DNA from: Demequina salsinemoris
GTDB taxonomy: Bacteria; Actinomycetota; Actinomycetes; Actinomycetales; Demequinaceae
Assembly: GCF_000974805.1 (NCBI RefSeq)
Contig: NZ_BBQZ01000004.1
Location: 1 to 64,000 of the forward strand
Length of the DNA: 64,000 nt
Reading direction: 5' to 3'
Part shown: positions 16,803-24,735 of the stretch, piece by piece
Layout of the letters: the number at the start of each line of letters is the position of its first letter
Position numbering within the stretch: the stretch's first letter is position 1
Made by a program: the position numbers and the translations under genes
The notes under the pieces: model-generated
What the model saw: the letters and a program-made list of their open reading frames with translations, nothing else
Told to the model about the DNA's origin: nothing
The model's database searches: none

Positions 16803-18587
16803 GTGCCAGCCTTCTCGAGCGTCCTCATCGCCAACCGCGGGGAGATCGCCGTCCGCGTCGTCCGCGCCTGCTCCGACGCGGGCCTCAGGTCGATCGCCGT
16901 CTACGCGGACCCCGACCGCGACGCCCTCCACGTCGCCCTCGCCGACGAGGCCTACGCGCTCACCGGAGCCACCGCCCGCGAGACCTACCTGGACATCGCC
17001 AAGCTGATCGACGTCGCCAAGCGCTCCGGCGCCGAGGCGATCCACCCCGGCTACGGCTTCCTGTCGGAGAACGCCGAGTTCGCGCAGGCCGTCATGGACG
17101 CTGGGCTCGTCTGGATCGGCCCGCCTCCGGCCGCCATCAACGACCTCGGCGACAAGGTCAGCGCGCGCCACATCGCGCAGCGCGCGGGCGCCCCGCTCGT
17201 GCCGGGCACCCCCGACCCGGTCGAGTCGGCCGACGAGGTCGTCGCCTTCGCCGACGAGCACGGCCTTCCCGTCGCGATCAAGGCGGCCTTCGGCGGCGGC
17301 GGCCGCGGCCTCAAGGTCGCCCGCACCCGCGAGGAGATCCCCGAGCTGTTCGACTCCGCGACCCGCGAGGCCGTCGCGGCGTTCGGCCGCGGCGAATGCT
17401 TCGTCGAGCGCTTCCTCGACAGGCCCCGCCACGTCGAGACCCAGTGCCTCGCGGACGACCACGGCAACGTCGTCGTCGTCTCCACGCGCGACTGCTCGCT
17501 CCAGCGCCGCCACCAGAAGCTCATCGAGGAGGCCCCAGCGCCGTTCCTCACCGACGAGCAGCGCGCCCGCCTCACCGAGTCGAGCCAGGCGATCCTGCGC
17601 GAGGCCGACTACCGCGGCGCTGGCACGTGCGAGTTCCTGGTCGGCTCGGACGGCACCATCAGCTTCCTCGAGGTCAACACGCGCCTCCAGGTCGAGCACC
17701 CCGTCACCGAGGAGATCACGGGCGTCGACCTGGTGCGCGAGCAGTTCCGCATCGCCGCAGGCGAGCCCATCTCGGTGCTCGACCCCCAGCCCCGCGGCCA
17801 CTCGATCGAGTTCCGCATCAACGGCGAGGACCCCGCCGCAGGCTTCATGCCGTCCCCCGGCCGCATCCACCGCCTCGCCTTCCCCTCGGGGCCGGGCGTC
17901 CGCGTGGACGCGGGCGTGCGCCAGGGCGACACCGTGTCGGGCAACTTCGACTCGATGATCGCGAAGCTCGTCATCACGGGCGCCACGCGCGAGCAGGCGC
18001 TCCAGCGCGCCAGGCGCGCGCTCGCCGAGTTCACGGTCGAGGGCATCCCCACCGTCATCCCGTTCCACAAGGCGGTCGTGGACGCTCCCGCATTCGTCGG
18101 CGGCGAGGACTCGTTCGGCGTGTACACGACCTGGATCGAGTCGGAGTTCGCCGACACCGTCGCCGCGCTCGGCCCGTCCGCCTCGTCGGTGGACACGGAC
18201 GATGCAGGGGCCACCGAGCGCGTCGTCGTCGAGGTCGGGGGCAAGCGCCTCGAGGTGGTCCTGCCCGCGTCGCTCGCCGCCGCGGGACGCGCCGGCGCCC
18301 GCTCGGCCGGGCCGACGCGCCGTCAGTCGCGCCGCGGCAACGGCTCCGCGACCAGGACCGTCAACGGCAACGGGCTCACTTCGCCGATGCAGGGCACGAT
18401 CGTCAAGGTCGCCGTCGAGGACGGCGCAACAGTCGCCGAGGGCGACCTCATCGTCGTGCTCGAGGCGATGAAGATGGAGCAGCCGCTGACCGCCCACAAG
18501 GCGGGCGTGGTCTCCGGGCTCAGCGCCGAGGTCGGCGCGGGCGTGACCGCCGGCACGCTCATCTGCGAGATCGCCTCGCCCGCCTGA
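16803..18587 (+). CDS. Acyl-CoA carboxylase alpha subunit (biotin carboxylase + BCCP)
   Basis: 594 residues. The biotin carboxylase domain (about 4-450) carries [11 protein letters not shown], the glycine-rich ATP-grasp loop [23 protein letters not shown], and the catalytic [15 protein letters not shown]. After a variable linker, the C-terminal biotinyl domain has EAMKMEQPL, with the lysine modified by BirA near residue 556. It carboxylates biotin and delivers it to the beta subunit encoded at 9016. The alpha gene is separated from beta by ~6 kb and has its own leaderless promoter. Confidence 0.95.
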   Translation: MPAFSSVLIANRGEIAVRVVRACSDAGLRSIAVYADPDRDALHVALADEAYALTGATARETYLDIAKLIDVAKRSGAEAIHPGYGFLSENAEFAQAVMDAGLVWIGPPPAAINDLGDKVSARHIAQRAGAPLVPGTPDPVESADEVVAFADEHGLPVAIKAAFGGGGRGLKVARTREEIPELFDSATREAVAAFGRGECFVERFLDRPRHVETQCLADDHGNVVVVSTRDCSLQRRHQKLIEEAPAPFLTDEQRARLTESSQAILREADYRGAGTCEFLVGSDGTISFLEVNTRLQVEHPVTEEITGVDLVREQFRIAAGEPISVLDPQPRGHSIEFRINGEDPAAGFMPSPGRIHRLAFPSGPGVRVDAGVRQGDTVSGNFDSMIAKLVITGATREQALQRARRALAEFTVEGIPTVIPFHKAVVDAPAFVGGEDSFGVYTTWIESEFADTVAALGPSASSVDTDDAGATERVVVEVGGKRLEVVLPASLAAAGRAGARSAGPTRRQSRRGNGSATRTVNGNGLTSPMQGTIVKVAVEDGATVAEGDLIVVLEAMKMEQPLTAHKAGVVSGLSAEVGAGVTAGTLICEIASPA

Positions 18588-18603
18588 CGCCCGCCTGACG
18601 CCC

Positions 18604-18642
18604 GCCGGGCATCCCGCAGCCTCCGCGCCGGGCATCCCGCAG
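18604..18642. repeat. 16-bp direct repeat after accA
   Basis: GCCGGGCATCCCGCAG occurs at 18604-18619 and 18627-18642, preceded by a short duplication of CGCCTGACGCC across the stop codon. It could be a slipped-strand duplication or part of a transcription end; each copy also contains a short self-pairing CGGG/CCCG. Confidence 0.5.
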
Positions 18643-18661
18643 GGCTGCGCCGCACGTGGTG

Positions 18662-18737
18662 CACACACTTGGCAATGCCGACGGCGTGTCGCACCCGATA
18701 TACGGCGCGACACGCCACGTGCAGAACGAAGTGTGTG
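18662..18737. repeat. Nested perfect inverted repeats upstream of efeU
   Basis: The outer arms CACACACTT (18662-18670) and AAGTGTGTG (18729-18737) are perfect complements. Inside them GGCGTGTCGC (18683-18692) and GCGACACGCC (18707-18716) form a second perfect 10-bp stem with a 14-nt loop. The two stems together would make a cruciform or a two-stem RNA. It lies about 110 bp before the efeU promoter in a 340-bp gene-free stretch. It may be a terminator, a small RNA or an insertion remnant. Confidence 0.6.
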
Positions 18738-18843
18738 GAGGACGTGCGGCGGGGGCCATCGCAACTCGACGGCGACCACCGACGGCGACCACCGCGTCGT
18801 CCAAGGACAGCCAACTATTACGCAACACTGGCGTTTCAAAAGT

Positions 18844-18873
18844 TTGACACGTCAACCGATCGCGCTCTAGGCT
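18844..18873 (+). promoter_or_regulatory. Promoter of the efeUOB operon
   Basis: -35 TTGACA (18844-18849, consensus), an 18-bp spacer and -10 TAGGCT (18868-18873). The expected start of transcription is near 18880, inside the iron-box-like sequence, leaving a ~48-nt leader with AAGGAG before the GTG. Confidence 0.75.
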
Positions 18874-18877
18874 CGCG

Positions 18878-18896
18878 GCAGGTAAGGGAACCCTTC
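18878..18896. promoter_or_regulatory. DtxR/IdeR-like iron box
   Basis: GCAGGTAAGGGAACCCTTC matches about 12 of 19 positions of the DtxR/IdeR consensus TTAGGTTAGGCTAACCTAA, including AGGT..AGG and the right-hand CCT. It covers the expected transcription start of an iron-uptake operon, where Fe-DtxR binding would block transcription when iron is sufficient. The match is imperfect, so the call leans on position. Confidence 0.5.
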
Positions 18897-18927
18897 CCTC
18901 GCTCATGTCCCCCAAGGAGTCGACGGC

Positions 18928-19800
18928 GTGCTCGCGAACTTTCTGATCGGCCTGCGTGAGGGCCTCGAGGCCGCGCTGGTCATCGGCATCCTCGTCGCCT
19001 ACCTGGTGCGCATCGAGCGCCGCGACATGCTCCGCCACGTGTGGCTGGGCGTCGGCATCGCCACCGCGGTCTCGCTCGGCTTCGGCGCGCTCCTCACCCT
19101 CGGCCCGCAGGGCCTGACGTTCGAGGCGCAGGAGATCATCGGCGGCTCGCTCAGCATCGTCGCGGTCGGCCTCATCACCTGGATGATCTTCTGGATGGGC
19201 AAGACTGCCCGCCACCTCAAGGGCCACCTCGAGGGCCAGCTCGACAAGGCGATCGCCGTCGGCGGCGGCGCCGTCGTGACGATGTCGCTGCTCGCGGTGG
19301 GTCGCGAGGGCCTCGAGACCTCCCTGTTCCTGTGGGCGGGGATCCAGTCGGCGGGCTCGTCGACGGCGCCGATCCTCGGCGCGACCCTGGGGCTCCTCGC
19401 CGCGATCGCGCTGGGCTACGTCATCTACCGCGGCGCGGTGAAGATCAACCTGCGCACCTTCTTCCAGTGGACCGGCGTCTTCCTCGTCGTCGTCGCGGGC
19501 GGAGTGCTCGCCTACGGCGTCCACGACCTCCAGGAGGCGGGTGTCCTGCCCGGCCTGGACACCCTCGCCTTCGACGTGAGCGCCACCATCTCGTCCGGCT
19601 CGGTGCTCGGCACCGTGCTGAAGGGCGTCTTCAACTTCTCCCCCGCGACCACCGTGCTGGAGGCCCTCGCCTGGACGCTGTACGTCGTCCCGACGATGTG
19701 GTTCTTCGTCCGCACCGCGTTCCGCACCCCCCAGGCGCCTGCGCGCGCCACCATCTCCCCCGTGCCGACCAAGGACGTGCCTGCCACGTCCGCGGCCTGA
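18928..19800 (+). CDS. efeU: EfeU/Ftr1-family iron permease
   Basis: 290 residues with seven predicted membrane helices. The two REGLE motifs (REGLEAAL near residue 10 and REGLETSL near 130) are the iron-coordinating signatures of the OFeT/FTR1 family. It moves iron across the membrane, working with the periplasmic EfeO and the peroxidase EfeB, whose genes follow at once. GTG start with AAGGAG 9 nt upstream. Confidence 0.95.
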   Translation: MLANFLIGLREGLEAALVIGILVAYLVRIERRDMLRHVWLGVGIATAVSLGFGALLTLGPQGLTFEAQEIIGGSLSIVAVGLITWMIFWMGKTARHLKGHLEGQLDKAIAVGGGAVVTMSLLAVGREGLETSLFLWAGIQSAGSSTAPILGATLGLLAAIALGYVIYRGAVKINLRTFFQWTGVFLVVVAGGVLAYGVHDLQEAGVLPGLDTLAFDVSATISSGSVLGTVLKGVFNFSPATTVLEALAWTLYVVPTMWFFVRTAFRTPQAPARATISPVPTKDVPATSAA

Positions 19801-19819
19801 CCCGAAGGATCTCCCGAGC

Positions 19820-20986
19820 ATGACCGTTCGCTTCGCCCTGCCCTCGCTCGCCCTCCTGACCTCCACGGTCGCCCTCGCCGGCTGTGTCCCCAACGCCGCC
19901 AGCGCCGACGGCGGCACGATCACCGTGACCGCGACGGACGACGGCTGCACCCTGTCCGCGGTCGAGGCCGCAGCGGGCACCGTCGTCTTCTCGGTGACGA
20001 ACGAGGGCTCCTCGAGCACCGAGTTCTACCTGCTGTCCTCCGACGGCTCGTCGATCGTGTCCGAGGTCGAGAACGTCGGACCGGGCCTCACCCGCGACCT
20101 CACCGTCCAGGTGGCCGAGGGCGACTACTTCACGTCGTGCCGCGAGTCCGACACGGCCGAGGCGACGCCCGAGGCCTTCACGATCACCGCCGCCACCGGC
20201 GAGGTCGAGGTCGACGAGGAGCGCGCCGCGCTGCTCGAGCAGGCGGCCGTCACCTACAAGGCCTACGTCCAGCAGGAGGTCGCCGAGCTCGTCACCGCGA
20301 CCGACGAGTTCGTCGCAGCCTTCGTGGCCGGTGACGACGACGCGGCCCGCGACATCTACGCGTCCGCCCGCACCCACTGGGAGGCGATCGAGCCGGTCGC
20401 CGAGTCGTTCGGCGACCTCGACCCGAGCATGGACCTGCGCGAGGCCGACCTGGCCGAGGGCGAGGAGTGGACCGGCTGGCACGCCATGGAGAAGGACCTC
20501 TGGCAGCCCGAGGACGGCTCCTACGCCGCGCTGACCACCGAGGAGCGTCAGGCGCTCGCCGACCAGCTCGTCGCCGACACGGCCGAGCTGTCCGAGCGCG
20601 TGAACGCCGACGACTTCACCTTCGAGGCCTTCCAGATCGGCAACGGCGCGAAGGAGCTGCTCGACGAGGTCGCGACCGGCAAGATCACCGGCGAGGAGGA
20701 GATCTGGTCCGGCACCGACCTGTGGGACTTCAAGGCGAACCTCGACGGCGCGTGGGAGGCCTACGTGGTCCTCAAGCCCGCGGCCGACCTCACGGACGAT
20801 GCGCTGGGCGCCGAGATCGAGGAGCGCTTCACCGCGCTCGAGGACGAGCTCGCGCAGTACGGCTCCCTCGAGGACGGCTTCGTCACCTACTCCGAGCTCA
20901 CCGACGACCAGGTGCTCGAGCTCTCCCGCCTGGTCGAGGCGCTGTCCGAGTCCCTGTCGCAGCTGACCGCCGCGGCCATCGGCTGA
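19820..20986 (+). CDS. efeO: EfeO iron-binding lipoprotein (cupredoxin + M75 domain)
   Basis: 388 residues. A lipoprotein signal peptide ends at LAGC (Cys22), so the protein is anchored outside the membrane. Residues ~33-125 form a cupredoxin-like domain with the C-x-x-S-AVEAAAGTV strand pattern. Residues ~135-388 are the imelysin/M75 domain, with the HxxE-type metal site in GWHAMEKDLW. It presents iron to EfeU. 19 bp separate it from efeU and 16 bp from efeB. Confidence 0.95.
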   Translation: MTVRFALPSLALLTSTVALAGCVPNAASADGGTITVTATDDGCTLSAVEAAAGTVVFSVTNEGSSSTEFYLLSSDGSSIVSEVENVGPGLTRDLTVQVAEGDYFTSCRESDTAEATPEAFTITAATGEVEVDEERAALLEQAAVTYKAYVQQEVAELVTATDEFVAAFVAGDDDAARDIYASARTHWEAIEPVAESFGDLDPSMDLREADLAEGEEWTGWHAMEKDLWQPEDGSYAALTTEERQALADQLVADTAELSERVNADDFTFEAFQIGNGAKELLDEVATGKITGEEEIWSGTDLWDFKANLDGAWEAYVVLKPAADLTDDALGAEIEERFTALEDELAQYGSLEDGFVTYSELTDDQVLELSRLVEALSESLSQLTAAAIG

Positions 20987-21002
20987 TCCTGCATCGCAGA
21001 GA

Positions 21003-22394
21003 ATGGTCCGCATGAACGACGCGCACGACGGGTCGACGCACACCCCTGACGCCTCCTCGGAGAAGACCTCATCTACGGTCTCCCAGGAGGGCCAGGCGGC
21101 GCCGGCCCGTCGTGGCGCGTCTCGGACCGGCGTCTCGCGTCGCGCGCTGATCGGCGGCGCGGGCGCCGTCGTCGGCGCCGCGGCGCTGGCCGGAGGCGGC
21201 TACGCCGCCGGGAAGGCGACCGAGGCATCGTCCCTGCGTCGCCAGTACGACTTCCTCGGGGACCACCAGAGTGGGATCGTCACCCCCGCGCAGGACCGCA
21301 TGCACTTCGCGGCCTTCGACGTCACGACCGACGATCGCGACGAGCTGATCGCGCTGCTGCGCTCCTGGACCGAGGCCGCCGCGACGCTCATGACCGGCTC
21401 GGAGCTCGGCACGGGCATCGCGGGCGGCTCCGAGTACGCTCCGCCGGACGACACAGGCGACGCGACCGGGCTGCCCGCCTCGGGGCTGACGATCACGTTC
21501 GGCTTCGGCCCGACGCTGTTCGAGAAGGACGGCGTCGACCGCTTCGGGCTCGCCGACCGCCGCCCCTCCCAGCTCGAGGAGCTGCCGCACTTCTCGGGAG
21601 ACACGCTTGAGGAGCGGCTCACGGGCGGCGACCTGTGCGTCCAGGCCTGCGCGGATGACCCGCAGGTCGCGATGCACGCGATCCGCAACCTGTCGCGCCT
21701 CGCGTTCGGCGTCGCGTCGGTCAAGTGGGCGCAGCTCGGATTCGGTCGCACCTCATCCACGACGCGCGACCAGTCCACGCCGCGCAACCTCATGGGCTTC
21801 AAGGACGGCACCCGCAACCTGCGCGCCGAGGACACCGACAATGTGCGCACGTGGCTCTGGTCGCAGGCCGACGACGGCCAGGAGTGGATGGCGGGCGGCA
21901 CCTTCATGGTCGCGCGCAAGCTGCGCATCCTCGCCGAGATCTGGGACCGCGCGTCGCTGTCCGAGCAGGAGGCGACGGTGGGCCGCGCGAAGGGATCGGG
22001 CGCGCCGCTGTCCGGTGGCAACGAGTTCACCGAGCCGGACTTCACGCGGCCCGGTGCCGACGGCGACCCGCTCATCCCGACCGACTCGCACGTGGCCCTC
22101 GCCCACCCCGACGCGAACGGCGGCGCGATGATGCTGCGCCGCGGCTACAACTACACGGACGGCGCCGACGACCTGGGTCGCCTGGACGCCGGGCTGTTCT
22201 TCCTCGCGTTCGTGCGCGACCCCGAGACGCAGTACATCCCGATGCAGAATGCGATCTCGTCGGGCGACGCGATGACCGTGGAGTACGTGCGCGCCGTGGG
22301 CTCGGCGATCTTCGCGGTGCCGCCGGGAGTGCCCGTGGGGTCGACGCTCGGGGGCGACGACGGGGCCTTCATCGGGCAGGGCCTGTTCGCCTAG
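21003..22394 (+). CDS. efeB: EfeB Dyp-type haem peroxidase, Tat-exported
   Basis: 463 residues. The N-terminus has a twin-arginine signal (SRRALIGG, residues ~41-65), so the folded haem protein is exported by Tat; tatB is at 47464. The Dyp-type signature GFKDGTRNL holds the catalytic aspartate, and a conserved histidine (haem ligand) lies in the C-terminal half (DSHVALAHPD region). It oxidises ferrous iron or acts on haem for EfeUO uptake. ATG at 21003 or 21012 is possible; SD signals are weak. It ends 26 bp from a convergent gene, with a motif hairpin between them. Confidence 0.95.
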   Translation: MVRMNDAHDGSTHTPDASSEKTSSTVSQEGQAAPARRGASRTGVSRRALIGGAGAVVGAAALAGGGYAAGKATEASSLRRQYDFLGDHQSGIVTPAQDRMHFAAFDVTTDDRDELIALLRSWTEAAATLMTGSELGTGIAGGSEYAPPDDTGDATGLPASGLTITFGFGPTLFEKDGVDRFGLADRRPSQLEELPHFSGDTLEERLTGGDLCVQACADDPQVAMHAIRNLSRLAFGVASVKWAQLGFGRTSSTTRDQSTPRNLMGFKDGTRNLRAEDTDNVRTWLWSQADDGQEWMAGGTFMVARKLRILAEIWDRASLSEQEATVGRAKGSGAPLSGGNEFTEPDFTRPGADGDPLIPTDSHVALAHPDANGGAMMLRRGYNYTDGADDLGRLDAGLFFLAFVRDPETQYIPMQNAISSGDAMTVEYVRAVGSAIFAVPPGVPVGSTLGGDDGAFIGQGLFA

Positions 22395-22409
22395 CCAGGG
22401 GTCTCACAG

Positions 22410-22444
22410 GGACGATGCGTCACGTCCCGTGCGGCGCATCGTCC
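22410..22444. terminator. Motif-pair hairpin between convergent genes
   Basis: GGACGATGCG (22410-22419) pairs perfectly with CGCATCGTCC (22435-22444) across a 15-nt loop. It sits exactly where efeB and the convergent reductase gene end, partly inside the latter's last codons, so it could act as a bidirectional terminator. Both arms are copies of the iterated 9-mer. Confidence 0.6.
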
Positions 22445-23814
22445 TCGCGCATTCCATGCAGTCGCCGCACCACCTCGCCGGTCGTGCCGGACAGTGACGG
22501 ATAGACGGTGAAGGACTCGGCTACCTGGTCCACCGTGAGCCGGTTCGCGACCGCGAGCGACAGCGCGTACACGTGCTCCGACGCCCGGGAGCCGACGATG
22601 ACCGCGCCCAGCACGTGGCCCGTGACGGTGTGGCCGAAGACCTTGACGAACCCTTCGTCGATGCCGAGCATCTTCGCGCGGGGATTGCGCGCGAGGTCGA
22701 GCCGCTCCACGCGGTAGAAGATGCCGCGCGCCTTGAGGTCGGCCTCGGAGGACCCGACCGTCGCGATCTCCGGGGCGGTGAACACCGTGGAGGACACGCG
22801 TCCCAGGTCGAGCGGCCTCACCTCGTCGCCGAGCGCGTGCGCCATCGCGATCCGCCCCTGCGCCGCGGCGACCGAGGCGAGCGGGAGCACGCCCGTGCAG
22901 TCGCCCGCGGCGTACACGCCCGGAGCGCTCGCGCGCGAGACCTTGTCCACGACGATGTACCCGCGCTCGTCGAGCGCGATCCCGGCCCCTTCCAGGCCCA
23001 CCCCGTCGGTGTTCGGCACCGAGCCGACCGCCATGAGGCAGTGCGAGCCGCGGATCTCGCGGCCGTCGTCGAGCGTGACGACCACCGCATCGTCCCCGTC
23101 CCTCGCGACCGCGGCGGCGCGCCCGCCCACGAGCGTCATCCCCCGCTCGCGGAACACCTCGGTGAGCATCGCCGACGCCTCGGGATCCTCGCGGGGAAGC
23201 ACGCGGTCGCCCGACGCGATGAGGGTGACGCGCGAGCCGAGCAGCGAGTACGCCTCCGCGAACTCCGCGCCCGTCACTCCCGAACCGACGACGATCAGAT
23301 GCTCCGGCAGGTCGGCCAGCGAGTAGAGGTCGGTCCACGACAGGATCCGCTCGCCGTCGGGCGCGGCGTCCGCCAGCACGCGAGGGCGCGCGCCGAGCGC
23401 GAGCAGCAGCGCGTCGCCGCGGATCTCCTCTCCCCCGACCGCGACGGCGCGCTCGGGCGTCACCGTGCCCTCACCATGGACGATGCGGACGCCCTCGGTC
23501 TCCAGGCGGCCGGCGATGTCCTCGCTCTGGCGGGCGACGAGCGCGCGCACGCGCGCGTTCACTGCGGCCAGGTCCACGCGGGTCCGTACGGGCGCGCCGT
23601 CCTCGGCGACGATCCCGAGCTCGGGGGCGCGCTCCGCGATGCTGCGCCACTCGGCCGTGGCGATCACGGTCTTGGACGGGACGACGTCCGTGAGCACCGC
23701 GTTGCCGCCGAGCCCGTGGCGCTCGATGAGCGTCACCCTGGCCCCGGCCTTGCGGGCGACGAGGGCGGCCTCATAGCCGCCCGGACCTCCACCGAGGATC
23801 ACGACATCGTGCAT
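22420..23814 (-). CDS. LpdA-like FAD-dependent NAD(P)H-quinone reductase
   Basis: 464 residues of the pyridine nucleotide-disulphide oxidoreductase fold: FAD-binding VVILGGGPGGYEAA at the N-terminus, NAD(P)-binding VVGSGVTGAEFAEAY near 180, and the FAD motif GVYAAGDCTG near 305. The redox disulphide CxxxxC of lipoamide dehydrogenase is missing; GLGGNAVLTDVVPSK stands in its place. This matches the mycobacterial LpdA (Rv3303c) group of NAD(P)H:quinone reductases rather than a true dihydrolipoamide dehydrogenase. Start at ATG 23814, before the first FAD strand; a longer upstream frame adds 26 unlikely residues. Confidence 0.85.
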   Translation of the reverse strand: MHDVVILGGGPGGYEAALVARKAGARVTLIERHGLGGNAVLTDVVPSKTVIATAEWRSIAERAPELGIVAEDGAPVRTRVDLAAVNARVRALVARQSEDIAGRLETEGVRIVHGEGTVTPERAVAVGGEEIRGDALLLALGARPRVLADAAPDGERILSWTDLYSLADLPEHLIVVGSGVTGAEFAEAYSLLGSRVTLIASGDRVLPREDPEASAMLTEVFRERGMTLVGGRAAAVARDGDDAVVVTLDDGREIRGSHCLMAVGSVPNTDGVGLEGAGIALDERGYIVVDKVSRASAPGVYAAGDCTGVLPLASVAAAQGRIAMAHALGDEVRPLDLGRVSSTVFTAPEIATVGSSEADLKARGIFYRVERLDLARNPRAKMLGIDEGFVKVFGHTVTGHVLGAVIVGSRASEHVYALSLAVANRLTVDQVAESFTVYPSLSGTTGEVVRRLHGMREDDAPHGT

Positions 23815-23901
23815 GGCGACATCGTGGCACAGGACGATGGACGCGTCACTCAACCGCGCGGCCCGGCCGGGCCGCGGCGCGATCCCTGCCACCGCATCGT
23901 C

Positions 23902-23930
23902 CTGACGATGTCACTCGGTCCCAGTAGGCT
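23902..23930 (+). promoter_or_regulatory. Promoter of the purine nucleoside phosphorylase gene
   Basis: -35 CTGACG (23902-23907), 17-bp spacer, -10 TAGGCT (23925-23930), then 7 nt to the ATG: leaderless. A copy of GCATCGTCC ends at the first base of the -35 box. Confidence 0.6.
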
Positions 23931-23937
23931 CGAACCC

Positions 23938-24735
23938 ATGACTGAAGCCCACGACTTCGCCGCCGAGGCGGCGCGCGTCCTCGCCGACAAGACCGGCGTC
24001 GCCAGCCACGACATCGCCCTGATCCTGGGGTCCGGATGGGGCGGCGCGGCCGACCTGCTGGGCGAGGAGATCGCGTCCGTGAACGCCGCCGAGATCCCCG
24101 GGTTCACGGGCCACGCGGTCGCGGGCCACCACGCCGTGCACCGCTCGTTCCGCACCCCCAACGGGCGCACCGTCCTCGCGCTCGGCGCGCGCCAGCACTA
24201 CTACCAGTCGCGCAGCGCCTCGACCGTGGCGCACGCGGTCCGCATGGCGGCCGCCGCTGGCGCGAAGCAGCTCGTCGTGACGAACGGCTGCGGGTCGGTC
24301 AACCGCGAGTTCGTCCCCGGCACGGTCGTCCTGCTCAAGGACCACATCAACTTCACGGCCGCGACGCCGCTCGAGGGCGCGACCTTCGTCGACATGACGC
24401 AGACCTACACGCCGCGCCTGCGCGACCTGGCCCGCAGCATCGACGGCGACCTCCCCGAGGGCGTCTACATGCAGTTCACCGGGCCCCAGTACGAGACCCC
24501 GGCCGAGGTGCGCATGGCCGCCGTGCTCGGCGCCGACCTGGTCGGCATGTCGACCACCCTCGAGGCGATCGCCGCGCGCGAGGCGGGCATGGAGGTCCTC
24601 GGCCTGTCGCTCGTCACCAACCTCGCCGCCGGCTTCGGCGGCGAGACCCTCACCCACCAGGAGGTGCTCGAGGCCGGCGAGGCCGCCGCCCCGCGCATCT
24701 CCCGCCTGCTCGCCGAGATCGTGAAGGTGATGTAG
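23938..24735 (+). CDS. Purine-nucleoside phosphorylase
   Basis: 265 residues of the trimeric PNP family. It splits (deoxy)inosine and (deoxy)guanosine with phosphate into base and (deoxy)ribose-1-phosphate. Motifs: LILGSGWGG (phosphate loop), the GH-AVAGHH stretch, VTNGCGSVN, the substrate-binding GPQYETPAEVRM with its glutamate, and MSTTLEAIAAREAGM with LVTNLAAG. The phosphosugar mutase gene starts 0 nt after its stop codon, giving a direct metabolic pair. Confidence 0.95.
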   Translation: MTEAHDFAAEAARVLADKTGVASHDIALILGSGWGGAADLLGEEIASVNAAEIPGFTGHAVAGHHAVHRSFRTPNGRTVLALGARQHYYQSRSASTVAHAVRMAAAAGAKQLVVTNGCGSVNREFVPGTVVLLKDHINFTAATPLEGATFVDMTQTYTPRLRDLARSIDGDLPEGVYMQFTGPQYETPAEVRMAAVLGADLVGMSTTLEAIAAREAGMEVLGLSLVTNLAAGFGGETLTHQEVLEAGEAAAPRISRLLAEIVKVM

